DNA of 64,000 nucleotides from Polytrichum commune (Eukaryota > Streptophyta > Polytrichopsida > Polytrichales > Polytrichaceae). The position numbers were made by a program, and so were the translations under genes. How positions within the stretch are numbered: position 1 is the first letter of the stretch; each line of letters begins with the position of its first letter. The notes under the pieces were generated by a model, which searched no databases, was not told the DNA's origin, and saw nothing but the letters and a program-made list of their open reading frames with translations. Positions 47,619-59,063 of the stretch are shown piece by piece. Location of the stretch: assembly GCA_950295325.1 (NCBI GenBank), contig OX485805.1, positions 58,428,758 through 58,492,757 on the forward strand, read 5' to 3'.

Positions 47619-50600
47619 TCAATGCCTACGCTTCATTTTATTGGAATCCTTAGCCTTAGTTTCTTCAAAGTGCTTCACCAATTCATTGGTGTTCACCATG
47701 TCTCTTGCCGCCACCCAAGCGGTTTCTTTCTCATGGTATCCTCACCATTTCACCAAGTATTCCTTTGTACATTTTCTTTCATTTTCACTTGGGCTTCCTA
47801 CACTTGAGGATGCCCTCCTACCTCATGTTCCAAATGACGTCCACAAGGTCGGGAGGTGGCCTAATCACTTGCTTGTGTTCAGGCCACAAGGTGTCGTCCT
47901 ATAATGACTTTCGTAATGAGACATGAAATGTCGGATGCACTTTGATCTCTGGCGGTAATTCCAACTTATATATGTCCTTGAACACTTGTTCCACAACGGA
48001 AAACAAAGCTCCAATTTTGGACATGAACTTTGGAGTGAGGCCTTTCGGCTAAGTGAAGTTGTTCACATTCAACAACACCGTACCTTTTGGCCCACCTCAT
48101 TCTCCACTTCGCGTCTTCCGGCATTTACTTGCACTCCGTAGCACCTTCGGGCTTTCTCCACCAACAACTTGGTCATCTCCAAGACTTGTTCACCATCCTT
48201 GGCCAAATCCTCACCATCTTGGTTGAACTCTAGTGTTGAATGTGCCCCCTCGAGAGCTAGGTTAATAGGTTGGAGCGCATCCACTCCATAAGCCACCACC
48301 AAAGACCACCCCTTGGTAGCCAAGTGCGTGGCTGCATTGCAATTACACTCCGCTCGACCCACATAGTCCGCCAAATCTCCTTGGTCCGCCCCCACCAAGT
48401 TCCTCAAGTATTGCTTCAAGACTCCATTCACATCCTCCGCTTTCCCATCCACTTGGGAATGCAAGGCCGTGCTAAACCTTAGTTTCATTCCGACCTCCTT
48501 AGAGAAATGCATTGAAAATGCACTTGTGAACTTTGGATCTTGATCCCACACAATCACTCTTGGCAACCCGTGGTGCCTCAACCATGCTTTGAGAAAAGGC
48601 TATGCGGTCTCCAACGCGGTGGCGGTTCCCACAATCGGCACCATGTGTGCCAACTTGGCAAACCGCTCAACCATCAACAAGATGGCATCATACCCATGTG
48701 ACTCCGGCAAACTTGTGATCAAGTCCATGCACATACTATGCCATGGCGCCGACGGGATAGGCAACGGTTGCAAGAAACCGCCTTGCTTTTGGTAAGAGGC
48801 TTGGTTCACTTGGCACTTTGATTCAAGCCTTCACAAAGTGGGCTATATCTTCCTTTATGCACCGCCAATGGTACCTCCATGATATCATTCTATGGCGGTT
48901 TTTTCTTTCTCCTCTATGGCCGGCAATAGGACTATCACATTCTTCCTTCCAAACGGATAGCCTCAACTTGCCTTGTGGCACATACACCCAAGTTTGCTTA
49001 CACTTGAACAATCCATCCACCAACTTAACTTCTTTGAGCACCTTGCTCTTGCAAAGCTCACCTAAAAGCATTTGTGGTTTGGGGTAGTTAATTTACCCCT
49101 CCCGTATCTTGCATCACAAGTTTCCTTCGCCGGCACACATTAGCCATAAGGTTTGGATGGTTCTCATTGCTTGGAACTCTTCCGGTCTACTAAGCGCATC
49201 CGGCACCACATTTCCACGGTCCGGTTTGTGGATCAAATCCACCTTCATAAGCGCCAAACTATCATGCCACCGCAATTGTCGCAACCCTTGCTAGCCCTCC
49301 TTGTCGCAACCCTTGCTAACCCCCTTAGCAATCTTGCCAATTTTCAATTCTAGCAAAGGTTACGAGCGCTAACCATTCGCATTCCGCCATGCTAATGGTT
49401 AACTCCTCCTACCCCGGACCTTATAGTTCATAGGAGGGAACCAACCCTCCTACTTTGCTTTAGGGACTCACCCCTTAATCGGTAACCCATTCCTAGATGT
49501 GGACTTCCATCCATGGAAGTCCAATCCCATATATGTTGATCATCGCGTTGCCGGAGCAACACTACAACAACCCGAACCATACTAGGCAACTATGGCCTCA
49601 CATTGGGCCAATGCCCATGGAGGCCGTGCCGTTCGGCCTCGGGTGGGTGAGGCCACACCACCTCACCCATATAAGCCTCTAGGACTTCACGCGGGGCCCC
49701 TACCCCACCGTCAACCAACCTCTTGTCTCTCTACCAAGAGTTGGGGCCAAGTGGACAATTTCCTTTAGCTGCTGGGCCTAGAACCCCCCAGCAGCTTCAG
49801 ACCATCATAACTTCCTTGTATGATGTCTGATCATAATAACCAACCACTCCATCCTCATCTACGCTTCACGTAGATGCCGATGGACTCCTCACTTGCTCCA
49901 TTCGAGCAAGTCTTGGGGAAGTTATGCCTGTTTGAACCTTGGCAGTCCCGGGAATCCCTCCCAGGCACTGCTGTACCAGGGCGCTGTCCCGGGACAGCGC
50001 CCCACTCAAATGGCCATAACTCCTAGCTCACACCTCCGATTGAGGTGTTCTTGAGCATTCTAGAATCACCACGCCATGAGCTACGCATAGCTCATGGCCT
50101 TACCCTTGTGCCTCCTAGTCTTCGTGGGTGGGAGGCGTTCCCAACGCCCGGGGCCCTCACCCACACTAGGATCACTTGGGCCCTCTCACCAACGGCGCCA
50201 CAAGTCCCCGGGTGTCACTCCGGGGTCCCCCTTGTGCCCATGGTGTTTCGGCCACTCCTCATGGAGAGGTGCGCGACAGCAATGACTTGGCGCTCACTTG
50301 CGCTTGTTTGTCAAAATTCTTTTAGGACACATTATCCATGTAGACCTTTCCTTTGTGTGACCCCAAATAGTGTCGCCACATCTTCAAGCAATGCACTACG
50401 GCAAAGAAGTTCTTTGTCATGAGTTGGTTGTCTTTTTTTGACAACCATCGAGCTTCACGCCCCCATGTGCAATGGCCATCCATCTTACATCAACAATCCA
50501 CCATTGGCAAAGTTATTCACCCCCGTATGCACCTCAAAAGGTTTGTCAAGCTCCGCGAACTTGAACACGGGCGGCGAAGAGAACTTGGTCTTAAGCTCCC

Positions 50601-52033
50601 CAAAGACTCGTGACAAGCATCATCCCACTCTTGGGATAGCCATTCTTCCACAAGTCGGACAAGGTGGGACAACCATCGAGCTTCATGCTCTCATATGCAA
50701 TGGCCATCCATCTTGCATCAACATCCGCCAATGGTGAACTCACTCACCCCCGTATGCGCCTCAAAGGGTTTATCAAGCTCCGCGACTTGAACACGGGCGG
50801 CAAAGAGAACTTCGTCTTAAGCTCCCCAAAGACTTTGGGACAAGGCTCATCCCACTCTTGGGATAGCCCTTTCTTTCACAAGTCGCACTAGGTTCGACAA
50901 CCATTAAGCTTAATGCTCCCATATGCAATGGGCATCCATCTTGGATGAACATCCGCCAATGGTAAAGTTACTCCCCCCCTATGCACATCAAAAGGTTTGT
51001 CAAACGCCGGGAACTTGAGCACGGGCGGCGAAGAGAACTTGCTCTCAAGCTTCCCAAAGGCTTTGTGGCAAGGCTCATGCCACTTTTGGGATAACCATTT
51101 CTTGCACAAGCCGGACAAGGTTCGACAACCATGGAGCTTAATGCTCCCATAAGCAATGGTCATCTATCTTGGATCAACATCCGCCATTGGTAAAGTCCTT
51201 TGTCTCCATGTGCACCTTCAAATGCTTATGAAAACTCGAAAACTTAACCACATCTTGTGAAGAGAACTTGCTCTTGAGCTCCCCAAAGGCTTGGTGACAA
51301 GGCTCATCCCACTCTTGGAATAGCCATTTTCCTCAATAAGTTTAGTAAGGTCCTAGCAACCTTCAAAAACTCTCAAATGAAGTGGTGGTAGTAGTTGGCT
51401 AGGCCAACAAATGACCTAAGCCCCTTTTGAATGAAGGGCCAATTCTCCTCTTGGATTGCCTTGACATTCTTCATATTTATCCACCAACTTCCTTTGTCAC
51501 TACCTACCTCAAGAACTCAATCTCTCGTTGAGCAAAGTTATTTTTCACTCCTTGGCGGTAACTTTTTGGGCAACACATTGGTAAATACATCCTTGTATCT
51601 CACCAACATCCCACCAATGTGGTTTGGGGGAGGCCCATCTTTCCTAGCCTCCCCATACGTTCCTTGGAGTTGCTCCAATTGAACCACGACCATTATGTTT
51701 TCTATTTTTCATTTGGTCTCTTAAGACCAAATTCGACTCGGGTCCTCCTACCATAGGAGTCCTTGTCAATTTGAACTTCAATTCTTTGCCATTATGATAC
51801 ATCATAATGCACCGCAAGCATACCGGCTTGCACCTCACATCTATCATGTGAGTTTCAAAGAAGGCGGCCTTCACAATGACATGCAATTCATCTATTTCAC
51901 ATGGTGTGAAATTTTGACAAAAATCCAATGTCCCACATTGAAAGGTTACATGCATCGCGACCTCCTTCGTCTCATGCGGTTCGCCCTTTCCGAACCGCAC
52001 CTTGGTGGGCTTCACCACTCTACCAATCGGCAA
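47619..52033 (-). pseudogene. E4 pol remnant, interrupted by S4
   Basis: Protease-like 52033-51644; RT stub then LANYYHH remnant about 51420-51370; four RNase H-like units (tcccact landmarks 51307, 51078, 50850, 50633); RNase H tail to 50284; S4; zinc region and integrase 49276-48069 with MDLITSLPESHGYDA, VIVWDQDPKFTSAF and DGKAEDVN; chromodomain about 47762-47619. The shared TAG in the ETA-stop-PFLKGW context lies at about 48600. RT core absent. Confidence 0.78.
49277..50278 (-). mobile_element. S4: solo LTR nested in E4, TSD gcaat, with duplicated U5 end
   Basis: 1002 bp, flanked by gcaat at 49272-49276 and 50279-50283. The plus strand begins tgtcgcaacccttgctagccc and repeats the same ~26 bp at about 49302, so the terminal U5 segment is present twice. 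The outer copy is the one joined to the TSD. The hairpin at about 49889-49907 has the T-A version (cttgctc...gagcaag) of a stem that is C-G elsewhere. Confidence 0.93.
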
Positions 52034-53153
52034 ACCCCAACTCCCTTGTGAGCTTTGGGGTCATGAAAGAATGCCTTAACTCTTTGTCAACCCATGAGAC
52101 AAGCCTCCCATTCATTTGAGCCTCAAGGTACAAAATACTTGGCCTCGGCTTAAGGCTACTAGCCTTGGCCACAAAGCCATCGTCCAACATTTGGTCCTCG
52201 GCAACTTGGCTTGGCTTGGTCCGCAAAGCCAACTTTAAACATTTCGTCCGCGGGACAAATTGGTTTGGTGCCACAAAACCAATTTCTAATAATTTGTCCA
52301 CAAAACAAACATGTTTTGCCTTGGTAGCACAAAGCCACCTTCCCACACTCCGTCCGCGGCACGAACATGAATTGCCTTGGTAGGACAAACCCACCTCCCA
52401 ACATTCCATCCGCGGCACAAGTATGATTTGCTTTGGAAGCATAAAGCCACCTTTCAACATTCCGTCCGCGGCACCAACATGTTTTGCCTAAGTAAAATGG
52501 ACCAAACAATTTGCACTCATTTCTTTGGGACCTACTTTGGCTAAAGCCACTTGTGGTGATGCGCCGCCGAACTTCTCTTTGGGACCATCGGCTTCAATGA
52601 TCTTGCAAACTTGATGGTCCCCACCATGTCCTCAAGAAGCCTTGGGGACTTAAACAAGGCATCCACCACCCGCTTTTAAAACCCCACCTAAAAGGATGCA
52701 TTTCTTAGAAAGCTCGTCCGTTTTAGGTGTATCCTTCATTTGTGGGTTTGAATAGCGCACATAGGCCTTAAGAGGCCCCGGGTGCCTGATTAGCACCAAA
52801 TTCATTCCAACATCAATACCTTCCAAGCATTTCGAATTGGAATTTCAATCCAACAATAATGCCCTCCAAGGTTTTGGGTGCTTTCGGTATTCTAGGCCCC
52901 AAATGTTTTTTGAGGTTTGCGGGAGCCCTTTTCAAAGCACTCCTCCATTTTCCTTACCAAATCCACCCTCATGCCCACCATTGTCATTAGAACCAATGGT
53001 ATGGTCAAATTCCACTTGCACATGATCCTTGTTCCAATTTGAGCCTCACAACCTTTTGGAAACCCCGGGCTCACCATCATAACCCGCATTTTTGATACCC
53101 ATGTTTCCCTCAAAGTGTGAGCTCAAAACTTGGAACCCTGCTCTGATACCACG

Positions 53154-54129
53154 TGTCGCAACCCTTGCTAGCCCCCCCTTGACCATCTTGCCAATTTTCA
53201 ATTCTAGCAAAGGTTACGAGTCGCTAACCCTTCGCATACCGCCATGCTAATGGTTAGCTCCTCTAACCCCGGACCATTAGTTCATAGGAGGGGAACCAAC
53301 CCTCCTACTTTGATTTCGGGACTCACCCCTTTAATCGGTAACCACTCCTTAGATGTGGACTTCCATCCATGGAAGTCCAATCTTATGTTGATCATCGCGT
53401 TGCCGGAGCAACACTACAACAACCCGAACCATACTAGGCAACTATGGCCTCACAATGGGCCAAAGCCCATGGAGGCCTTGCCGTTCGGCCTCGGGTGGGT
53501 GAGGCCACACCACCTCACCCATATAAGCCTCTAGGACTCTACGCGGGGCCCCTACCCCACCGTCAACCAACCTCTTGTCTCTCTACCAAGAGTTGGGGCC
53601 AAGTGGACATTTTCCCTTAGCCGCTGGGCCTAGAAGCCCCCAGCGGCTTCAGACCATCATAACTTCCTTGTATGATGTCTGATTCCAGAAACCAACCACT
53701 CCATCTTCATCTACGCTTCACGTAGATGCCGATGGACTCCTCACTTGCCCCATTCGGACAAGTATTGAGGACGTTATGCCTGTTTGAACCTTTGCAGTCC
53801 CGGGAATCACTCCCAGGCACTGCTGTAGCAGGGCGCTGTCCCGGGACAGCGCCCCACTCAAATGGCCATAACTCCTAGCTCACACCTCCGATTGAGGTGT
53901 TCTTGAGCATTCTAGAATCACCACGCCATGAGCTACGCATAGCTCATGGCCTTACCCTTGTGCCTCCTAGTCTCCGTGGGTGGGAGGCGTTCCCAACGCC
54001 CGGGGCCCTCACCCACACTAGGATCACTTGGGCCCTTTCACCAACGGCGCCACAAGTCCCGGGTGTCACTCCGGGGTCCCCCTTGTGCCCATGGTGTTTC
54101 GGGCACTCCTCATGGAGAGGTGCGCGACA
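53154..54129 (-). repeat. LTR L4a (5' LTR of E4)
   Basis: 976 bp; inner border is the primer-site complement ctctgataccacg. Confidence 0.95.
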
Positions 54130-54241
54130 CATTGTGGGGGTCGCGCCCTAAGGTAAACACAATGCCGCACCATAGAGGATGGCAACTTGAGAATTGGTGT
54201 GCCGACTACGAGTATAGTCGATGAGGGCATCGACTCCGTTT

Positions 54242-54253
54242 GGTGGGGGTGAG
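54242..54253 (+). promoter_or_regulatory. Polypurine tract of E1
   Basis: GGTGGGGGTGAG directly precedes the 3' LTR. The identical complement lies beside the 3' LTRs of E2, E3 and E4, which distinguishes 3' from 5' LTRs here. Confidence 0.92.
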
Positions 54254-55226
54254 TGTCGCGCACCTCTCCATGAGGAGTGGCCGAAACACCATGGGCACAA
54301 GGGGGACCCCGGAGTGACACCCGGGACTTGTGGCGCCGTTGGTGAGAGGGCCCAAGTGATCCTAGTGTGGGTGAGTCCCCGGGCGTTGGGAACGCCTCCC
54401 ATCCACGAAGACTAGGAGGCACAAGGGTAAGGCCATGAGCTATGCGTAGCTCATGGCGTGGTGATTCTAGAATGCTCAAGAACACCTCAATCCGAGGTGT
54501 GAGCTAGGAGTTATGGCCATTTGAGTGGGGCGCTGTCCTGGGACAGCGCCCTGGTGCAGCAGTGCCTGGGAGTGATTCCCGGGACTGCCAAGGTTCAAAC
54601 AGGCATAACGTCCTCACCACTTGCCCGAATGGGGCAAGTGAGGAGTCCATCGGCATCTACGTGAAGCGTAGATGAAGATGGAGTGGTTGGTTGCTGGAAT
54701 CAGACATCATACAAGGAAGTTATGATGGTCTGAAGCTGCTGGGGGGTTTTAGGCCCAGCGGCTAAGGGAAAATGTCCACTTGGCCCCAACTCTTGGTAGA
54801 GAGACAAGAGGTTGGTTGACGGTGGGGTAGGGGCCCCGCGTAGAGTCCTAGAGGCTTATATGGGTGAGGTGGTGTGGCCTCACCCACCCGAGGCCGAACA
54901 GCAAGGCCTCCATGGGCATTGGCCCATTGTGAGGCCATAGTTGCCTAGTATGGTTCGGGTTGTTGTAGTGTTGCTCCGGCAATGCGATGATCAACATGGG
55001 ATTGGACTTCTATGGATGGAAGTCCACATCTAGGAATGGGTTACCGATTAAGGGGTGAGTCCCGAAAGCAAAGTAGGAGGGTTGGTTCCCTCCTATGAAC
55101 TATAAGGTCCGGGGTAGGAGGAGCTAATCATTAGCCTGGCGGAATGCGAATGGTTAGCGCTCGTAACCTTTGCTAGAATTGAAAATTGGAAAGATTGTCA
55201 AGGGGGGGCTAGCAAGGGTTGCGACA
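54254..55226 (+). repeat. LTR L1b (3' LTR of E1)
   Basis: 973 bp; pairs with L1a 28 kb away through shared variants and TSD atgac. Confidence 0.95.
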
Positions 55227-55412
55227 ATGACCATGGAGCTCCACACAATCACGTGAGCTAAGTCGAGCACCTCTCGAAGGAAGTCACGCAGGCCGGGACG
55301 GGCGCGGACAGCCTTGCGGTTAATGAGGGTGTCGAGCTCTCCGTCGTAATCCCTTTCGTCGGGGTGACGGAAGGGACGCGTGGGGACCCTGGGGATGTGT
55401 TCGGTGTGACAC

Positions 55413-56384
55413 TGTCGCGCACCTCTCCATGAGGAGTGCCCGAAACACCATGGGCACAAGGGGGACCCCGGAGTGACACCCGGGACTTGTGGCGCCGTTG
55501 GTGAGAGGGCCCAAGTGATCCTAGTGTGGGTGAGGGCCCCGGGCGTTGGGAACGCCTCCCACCCACGAAGACTAGGAGGCACAAGGGTAAGGCCATGAGC
55601 TATGCGTAGCTCATGGCATGGTGATTCTAGAATGCTCAAGAACACCTCAATCGGAGGTGTGAGCTAGGAGTTATGGCCATTTGAGTGGGGTGCTGTCCCG
55701 GGACAGCCCCCTGCTACAGCAGTGCCTGGGAGTGATTCCCGGGACTGCCAAGGTTCAAACAGGCATAACTTCCTCAAGACTTGCCCGAATGGGGCAAGTG
55801 AGGAGTCCATCGGCATCTACGTGAAGCGTAGATGAAGATAAAGTGGTTGGTTGCTGGAATCAGACATCATACAAGGAATTTATGATGGTCTGAAGCTGCT
55901 GGGGGCTTCTAGGCCCAGCGGCTAAGGGAAAATGTCCACTTGGCCCCAACTCTTGGTAGAGAGACAAGAGGTTGGTTGATGGTGGGGTAGGGGCCCCGCG
56001 TGAAGTCCTAGAGGCTTATATGGGTGAGGTGGTGTGGCCTCACCCACCCGAGGCCGAACGGCACGGCCTCCATGGGCATTGGCCCATTGTGAGGCCATAG
56101 TTGCCTAGTATGGTTCGGGTTGTTGTAGTGTTGCTCCGGCAACGCGATGATCAACATAGGATTGGACTTCCATGGATGGAAGTCCACATTGGGGAAATGG
56201 GTTACCGATTAAGGGGTGAGTCCCGAAAGCAAAGTAGGAGGGTTGGTTCCCTCCTATGAACTATTGGTCCGGGGTAAGAGGAGCTATCCATTAGCATGGC
56301 GGAATGCGAAGGGTTAGCGCTCGTAACCTTTGGTAGAAACGAAAATTGGCAAGATTATTAAGGGACCTAGCAAGGGTTGCGACA
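55413..56384 (+). mobile_element. S5: solo LTR, 972 bp, TSD gacac
   Basis: Flanked by gacac at 55408-55412 and 56385-56389, in the codons following DLNGVLC, antisense to the gene. Shares a private set of variants with S3, although the two occupy different sites of the paralogous exons. Confidence 0.95.
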
Positions 56385-56614
56385 GACACAACACCCCGTT
56401 CAAGTCAAACACGACGAACGGTTTGTTTCGGGTCTGACGTCCACTGGTCGAGGGGTTGCAACCTATCTCCGGGGGGTCCTGTGATTAACAACTTCACTAG
56501 TTTAATTCTATGATCCAATAAATAAGATCGCATGAAGGGAAATGACGATGCATATGGGAAAAGCCGATGATGCGAGGAGAATAGTGCAAGGAGAATGTGG
56601 TCAAGTACAGACTT

Positions 56615-56759
56615 GCGAACGAGCGTTCGTGAATGAAGGCTGGGGTGGCGCATCATTTACGAGCGCTCGTTCGTGAGCGCAGATACAAGCACATGTAGGA
56701 ACGCTAGTTCGTGAATGAGGTGGACAGAGGGTCGCACCCTTTTACGAACGGGCGCTCGT
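56615..56759. repeat. Four 16-bp palindrome copies in the intron of copy 2
   Basis: 56615-56630, 56659-56674, 56698-56712 (one base short) and 56744-56759, all variants of ACGAACGCGCGTTCGT. Three correspond to sites in copy 1; the extra ~36 bp in copy 2 carries an additional one. Confidence 0.8.
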
Positions 56760-56811
56760 CAATGAGGTGGGTGTGAAAGTGCAATGATGCGCATGAACAT
56801 ACATAATACAT

Positions 56812-57287
56812 GATTCAAGAAGTCTAGAAGTCTAGAAGTAATCTTGGGGCACAATACACATGAATCTGAAAGTACGAGTAGCCGGGTAAACGTTGACTTT
56901 TGAGAAGAATAAAGGAATGAATATACTTTCTGATCAAAATGAATTTATTGAAGTTTGAGAGACACAAAGAAAGTCCTACCTAGATATACTTTCCAATTAA
57001 TAATAATCCATTGAAGCTTAAATATCAAATTGTCAACAAATTACCTAATTCCTAAGAAAATTCAATCTATGTACAAAAGAATCTTGCTCTCTAATGCATA
57101 CAATCTAATTGTAGATTCCAGGACCTAGCTAATCATTGTAACAAGAATGATAAAACAATCTTAAGAATTGATTACCACCCCAACAAATGGCCTACAAGCC
57201 ATTATGTGAGTCTACAAGTGGCCTACAAGTGAGTTCTTTCATCTTTGTACACATCTAGAGAACTGAAACATGCCAATACAAAAGCAA
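56812..57287. other. AT-rich spacer, no gene recognised
   Basis: Contains short tandem words (tctagaagtctagaag at about 56823-56838; gcctacaag units near 57190-57230). It may include the 3' UTR of gene B. Confidence 0.5.
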
Positions 57288-58960
57288 TTAAGTTGAACTT
57301 GCATTTCTATCATACTTCTTAATTATGCTGAGAAGTTGCGGGCTATCGAGCACTCCTTGATCATAGCCTGAAATAGTGATGGTATTCCCAGATTTTTTGT
57401 CACATTCCAAATCTGCACATGCCATGACATGCAAAATTTTACGAAAGCATAAAATAAGTCTAAAAAGGTTTTTGGGACAAATTGCTTTGCATTGAAGTAA
57501 GGTAGGAATAACCAAAACCGTTGTTGAATCTTAAACCACCATCATGTAGCCCAATTACACATTTGGAAGTTTCAAGTGTATGATAGTGGCACATAGTATT
57601 GAATTTAGATTAGTGTGTGTTGGGTTTGGGTATCCATGTCTTAGTCACTGGATAGAAATTTACATATCTTGTTTGCACATCATCACAAAATTTGACAACC
57701 TAGTATAAATATGACTGCTTTCTTGTGCTACTGGTAACAACTTCGGACATAATAATGTCCCTATATATGCCACCGCTACTTCTCTACCTCACCCCATTAA
57801 CCCACACGCACCTAGGATGACTGCCACCCCGACCACTTACATACATTAATCAGTGTCGCATGCCCTCATAACATAATAGTGGGTTGTTGGAAGTTCAATC
57901 TAAATATGAGTCTCCTTGCATAGTTTTTCGAGCATCCCACTATTATATCCTAAGGGCCCACAAAACAAAGAGTTGCACGCAGAGTGATGTTACATACCTT
58001 TAAAAGAAAAAAACCCCACACCACTCCGAACACTCAAAAATCCCCCCACCCAATTGTTATGGTTACCATGCATAGACCCCACCCGAAAGGCGGTGGTAAG
58101 GACCTGCCTCAAGGAGCCAGGGTATGATATATCTGTAGATATATGTCCATATATATGTATGACATGAGGACTTCCAAGATGTTTTAGACTCTGAGGATTG
58201 ACATGCAATATGCCTAGAATCACATATATGTACCTAAAAATCTTTTCAATTCGTTCGTCAAGGCCTTCAGGTTCGAGTCATTGATAATTGCATTGAAGTC
58301 CTTGAAAATCTGCACAGTGCCAAGATAAACTCCATAATCAGTTTGCAAACAAGGAAGCAGATCTTCCGTCTGATTTGTAATCACCTGTTGCAGTTGTAGA
58401 ATCACTATGTGAGAACTTAAGCATATTTTTTTCCCACCTACAATCAACACTAGTCAAAATTAGTGTAGCAACTGTGGCCTACAAATCTAGTGCACAGTTT
58501 TGAAAACAATTAATAGCAGGATCTTCAATCTTAAATATTTTCCAGTGTCATGTCTTTCATAGAGTAGGTAACTTTCCAATGTATGAAATTCTCAAACTTT
58601 AATTGCATTCTAGAACCAATTTGACTGGAGTCAAAATATTACCTTAGTGGCTGGATACTCATCTCCAGCTTGAACCATTAAGTCATTCAAAAATGTGTTC
58701 TGACGACCATACGACCCCTGTTGCCATAAACCCACACATAATTAGAGTAATTTCAAAGCCAAATTTCTAAAGGCTGGCCAAGTGGGAGATAGAAAAATCA
58801 TGTCAAGCAGGTGTCATCACAGCCTCAACCAAGTGTGACATCAGCCAAAAAGGATCATTTTTTCTGCTCCAAAGAGCTGAATGTAATAATAGCATTGCAC
58901 AAAAATGATTCATTGCTTCTCTGAATAGTCTCTTGAAGCAGAATTTACGTTGTGATCCAT
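57288..58960 (-). CDS. Gene B: small four-exon hypothetical protein (120 aa), paralogue of gene A
   Basis: Coding exons on the minus strand: 58960-58949, 58717-58643, 58384-58234, 57412-57288. Borders: CACAAC/GTAAAT, CAACAG/GGG, CTAAG/GTAATA, CAACAG/GTG, TTTTAG/GTACAT, TGTGCAG/AT; phases 0, 0, 1 as in gene A. The product starts MDHN. Exon 2 ends FLNDLMVQAGDEYPATK, exon 3 contains VITNQTEDLLPCLQTDYGVY and NDSNLKALTNELKRFL, and exon 4 contains NTITISGYDQGVLDSPQLLS and IKKYDRNASST. Shared features with gene A are Q-A-x-x-E-Y-x-x-T-(R/K) at the exon 2 end, D-x-x-L-x-x at the exon 3 end and I-S-G-Y...Y-D-x-N-A in exon 4. No signal peptide or transmembrane segment. The family is unknown to me. A TATA-like promoter and an untranslated exon lie upstream (60168-60287). 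Confidence 0.6.
57878..58000 (+). repeat. ~120-bp dispersed repeat, copy 1
   Basis: gtgggttgttggaagttcaatctaaatatgagt...gggcccacaaaac matches 60588-60710 in the same orientation. One copy lies in an intron of gene B and the other beyond its promoter. Confidence 0.65.
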
Positions 58961-59063
58961 GATGAAAGCGTAGGAAAGAGGAACTCCAACAACTCTTATT
59001 TGTGGTCAAGCTGATTCCTCGCACGGCGCTGGCAAAATTCCTTCAATTCTCAGCTTGAATAAT

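Larger units (their letters stand above)
45829..54129 (-). mobile_element. E4: complete chromovirus nested near the 3' end of E1, TSD cattg
   Basis: 3' LTR 45829-46804 and 5' LTR 53154-54129, flanked by cattg at 45824-45828 and 54130-54134. The restored E1 sequence matches the equivalent site in E3 (about 34355-34370). Polypurine complement 46805-46816, primer-site complement about 53141-53152. Own length about 7.3 kb without S4. LTRs differ at three positions by eye. Confidence 0.95.
26169..55226 (+). mobile_element. E1: complete chromovirus, 29 kb including nested insertions, TSD atgac
   Basis: 5' LTR 26169-27141, 3' LTR 54254-55226, flanked by atgac at 26164-26168 and 55227-55231. Joining the flanks restores the phosphatase codons present at about 7395-7405 in copy 1. 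Own sequence: 27142-30648, 44650-45828 and 54135-54253. Without E2 and E4 it is about 6.75 kb. Order: primer site, leader, protease-like region, RT-tail/RNase H tandem repeats, integrase, chromodomain, 3' untranslated region, polypurine tract. The LTRs differ at about 6 of 973 positions by eye. Many stops and frameshifts; coding capacity is lost. Confidence 0.95.
25671..56478 (-). pseudogene. FCP1/NIF-like phosphatase exon, copy 2, split by E1 and S5
   Basis: Read on the minus strand the exon runs 56478-56390, then S5, then 55412-55232, then E1 (29 kb), then 26168-25671. The three pieces total 768 nt, exactly the length of copy 1 exon B, in one open frame ending Ala-Lys-Leu-Asn-Lys-Leu-Ile-stop. 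FVVFDLNGVLC, VIVWSSM and VLIDDSPTKS are all present, so Asn in motif I is shared by both copies and is not a sequencing accident. Exon A has no copy here. The gene is physically broken and the halves are 29 kb apart, so expression of the whole exon is unlikely. Confidence 0.8.
55232..56811 (-). repeat. Inverted duplicated block, copy 2, right part (with S5 inside)
   Basis: 55232-55412 and 56390-56478 are phosphatase exon. 56479-56811 is the upstream intron (acceptor AATCACAG, complement at 56479-56486), matching copy 1 back to about 6855. Confidence 0.88.

Noticed and set aside
54130..54253. Short independent insertion between L4a and L1b
   Set aside because: It is the 3' end of E1 itself: the cattg duplication joins it to 45828, and it ends in the polypurine tract.
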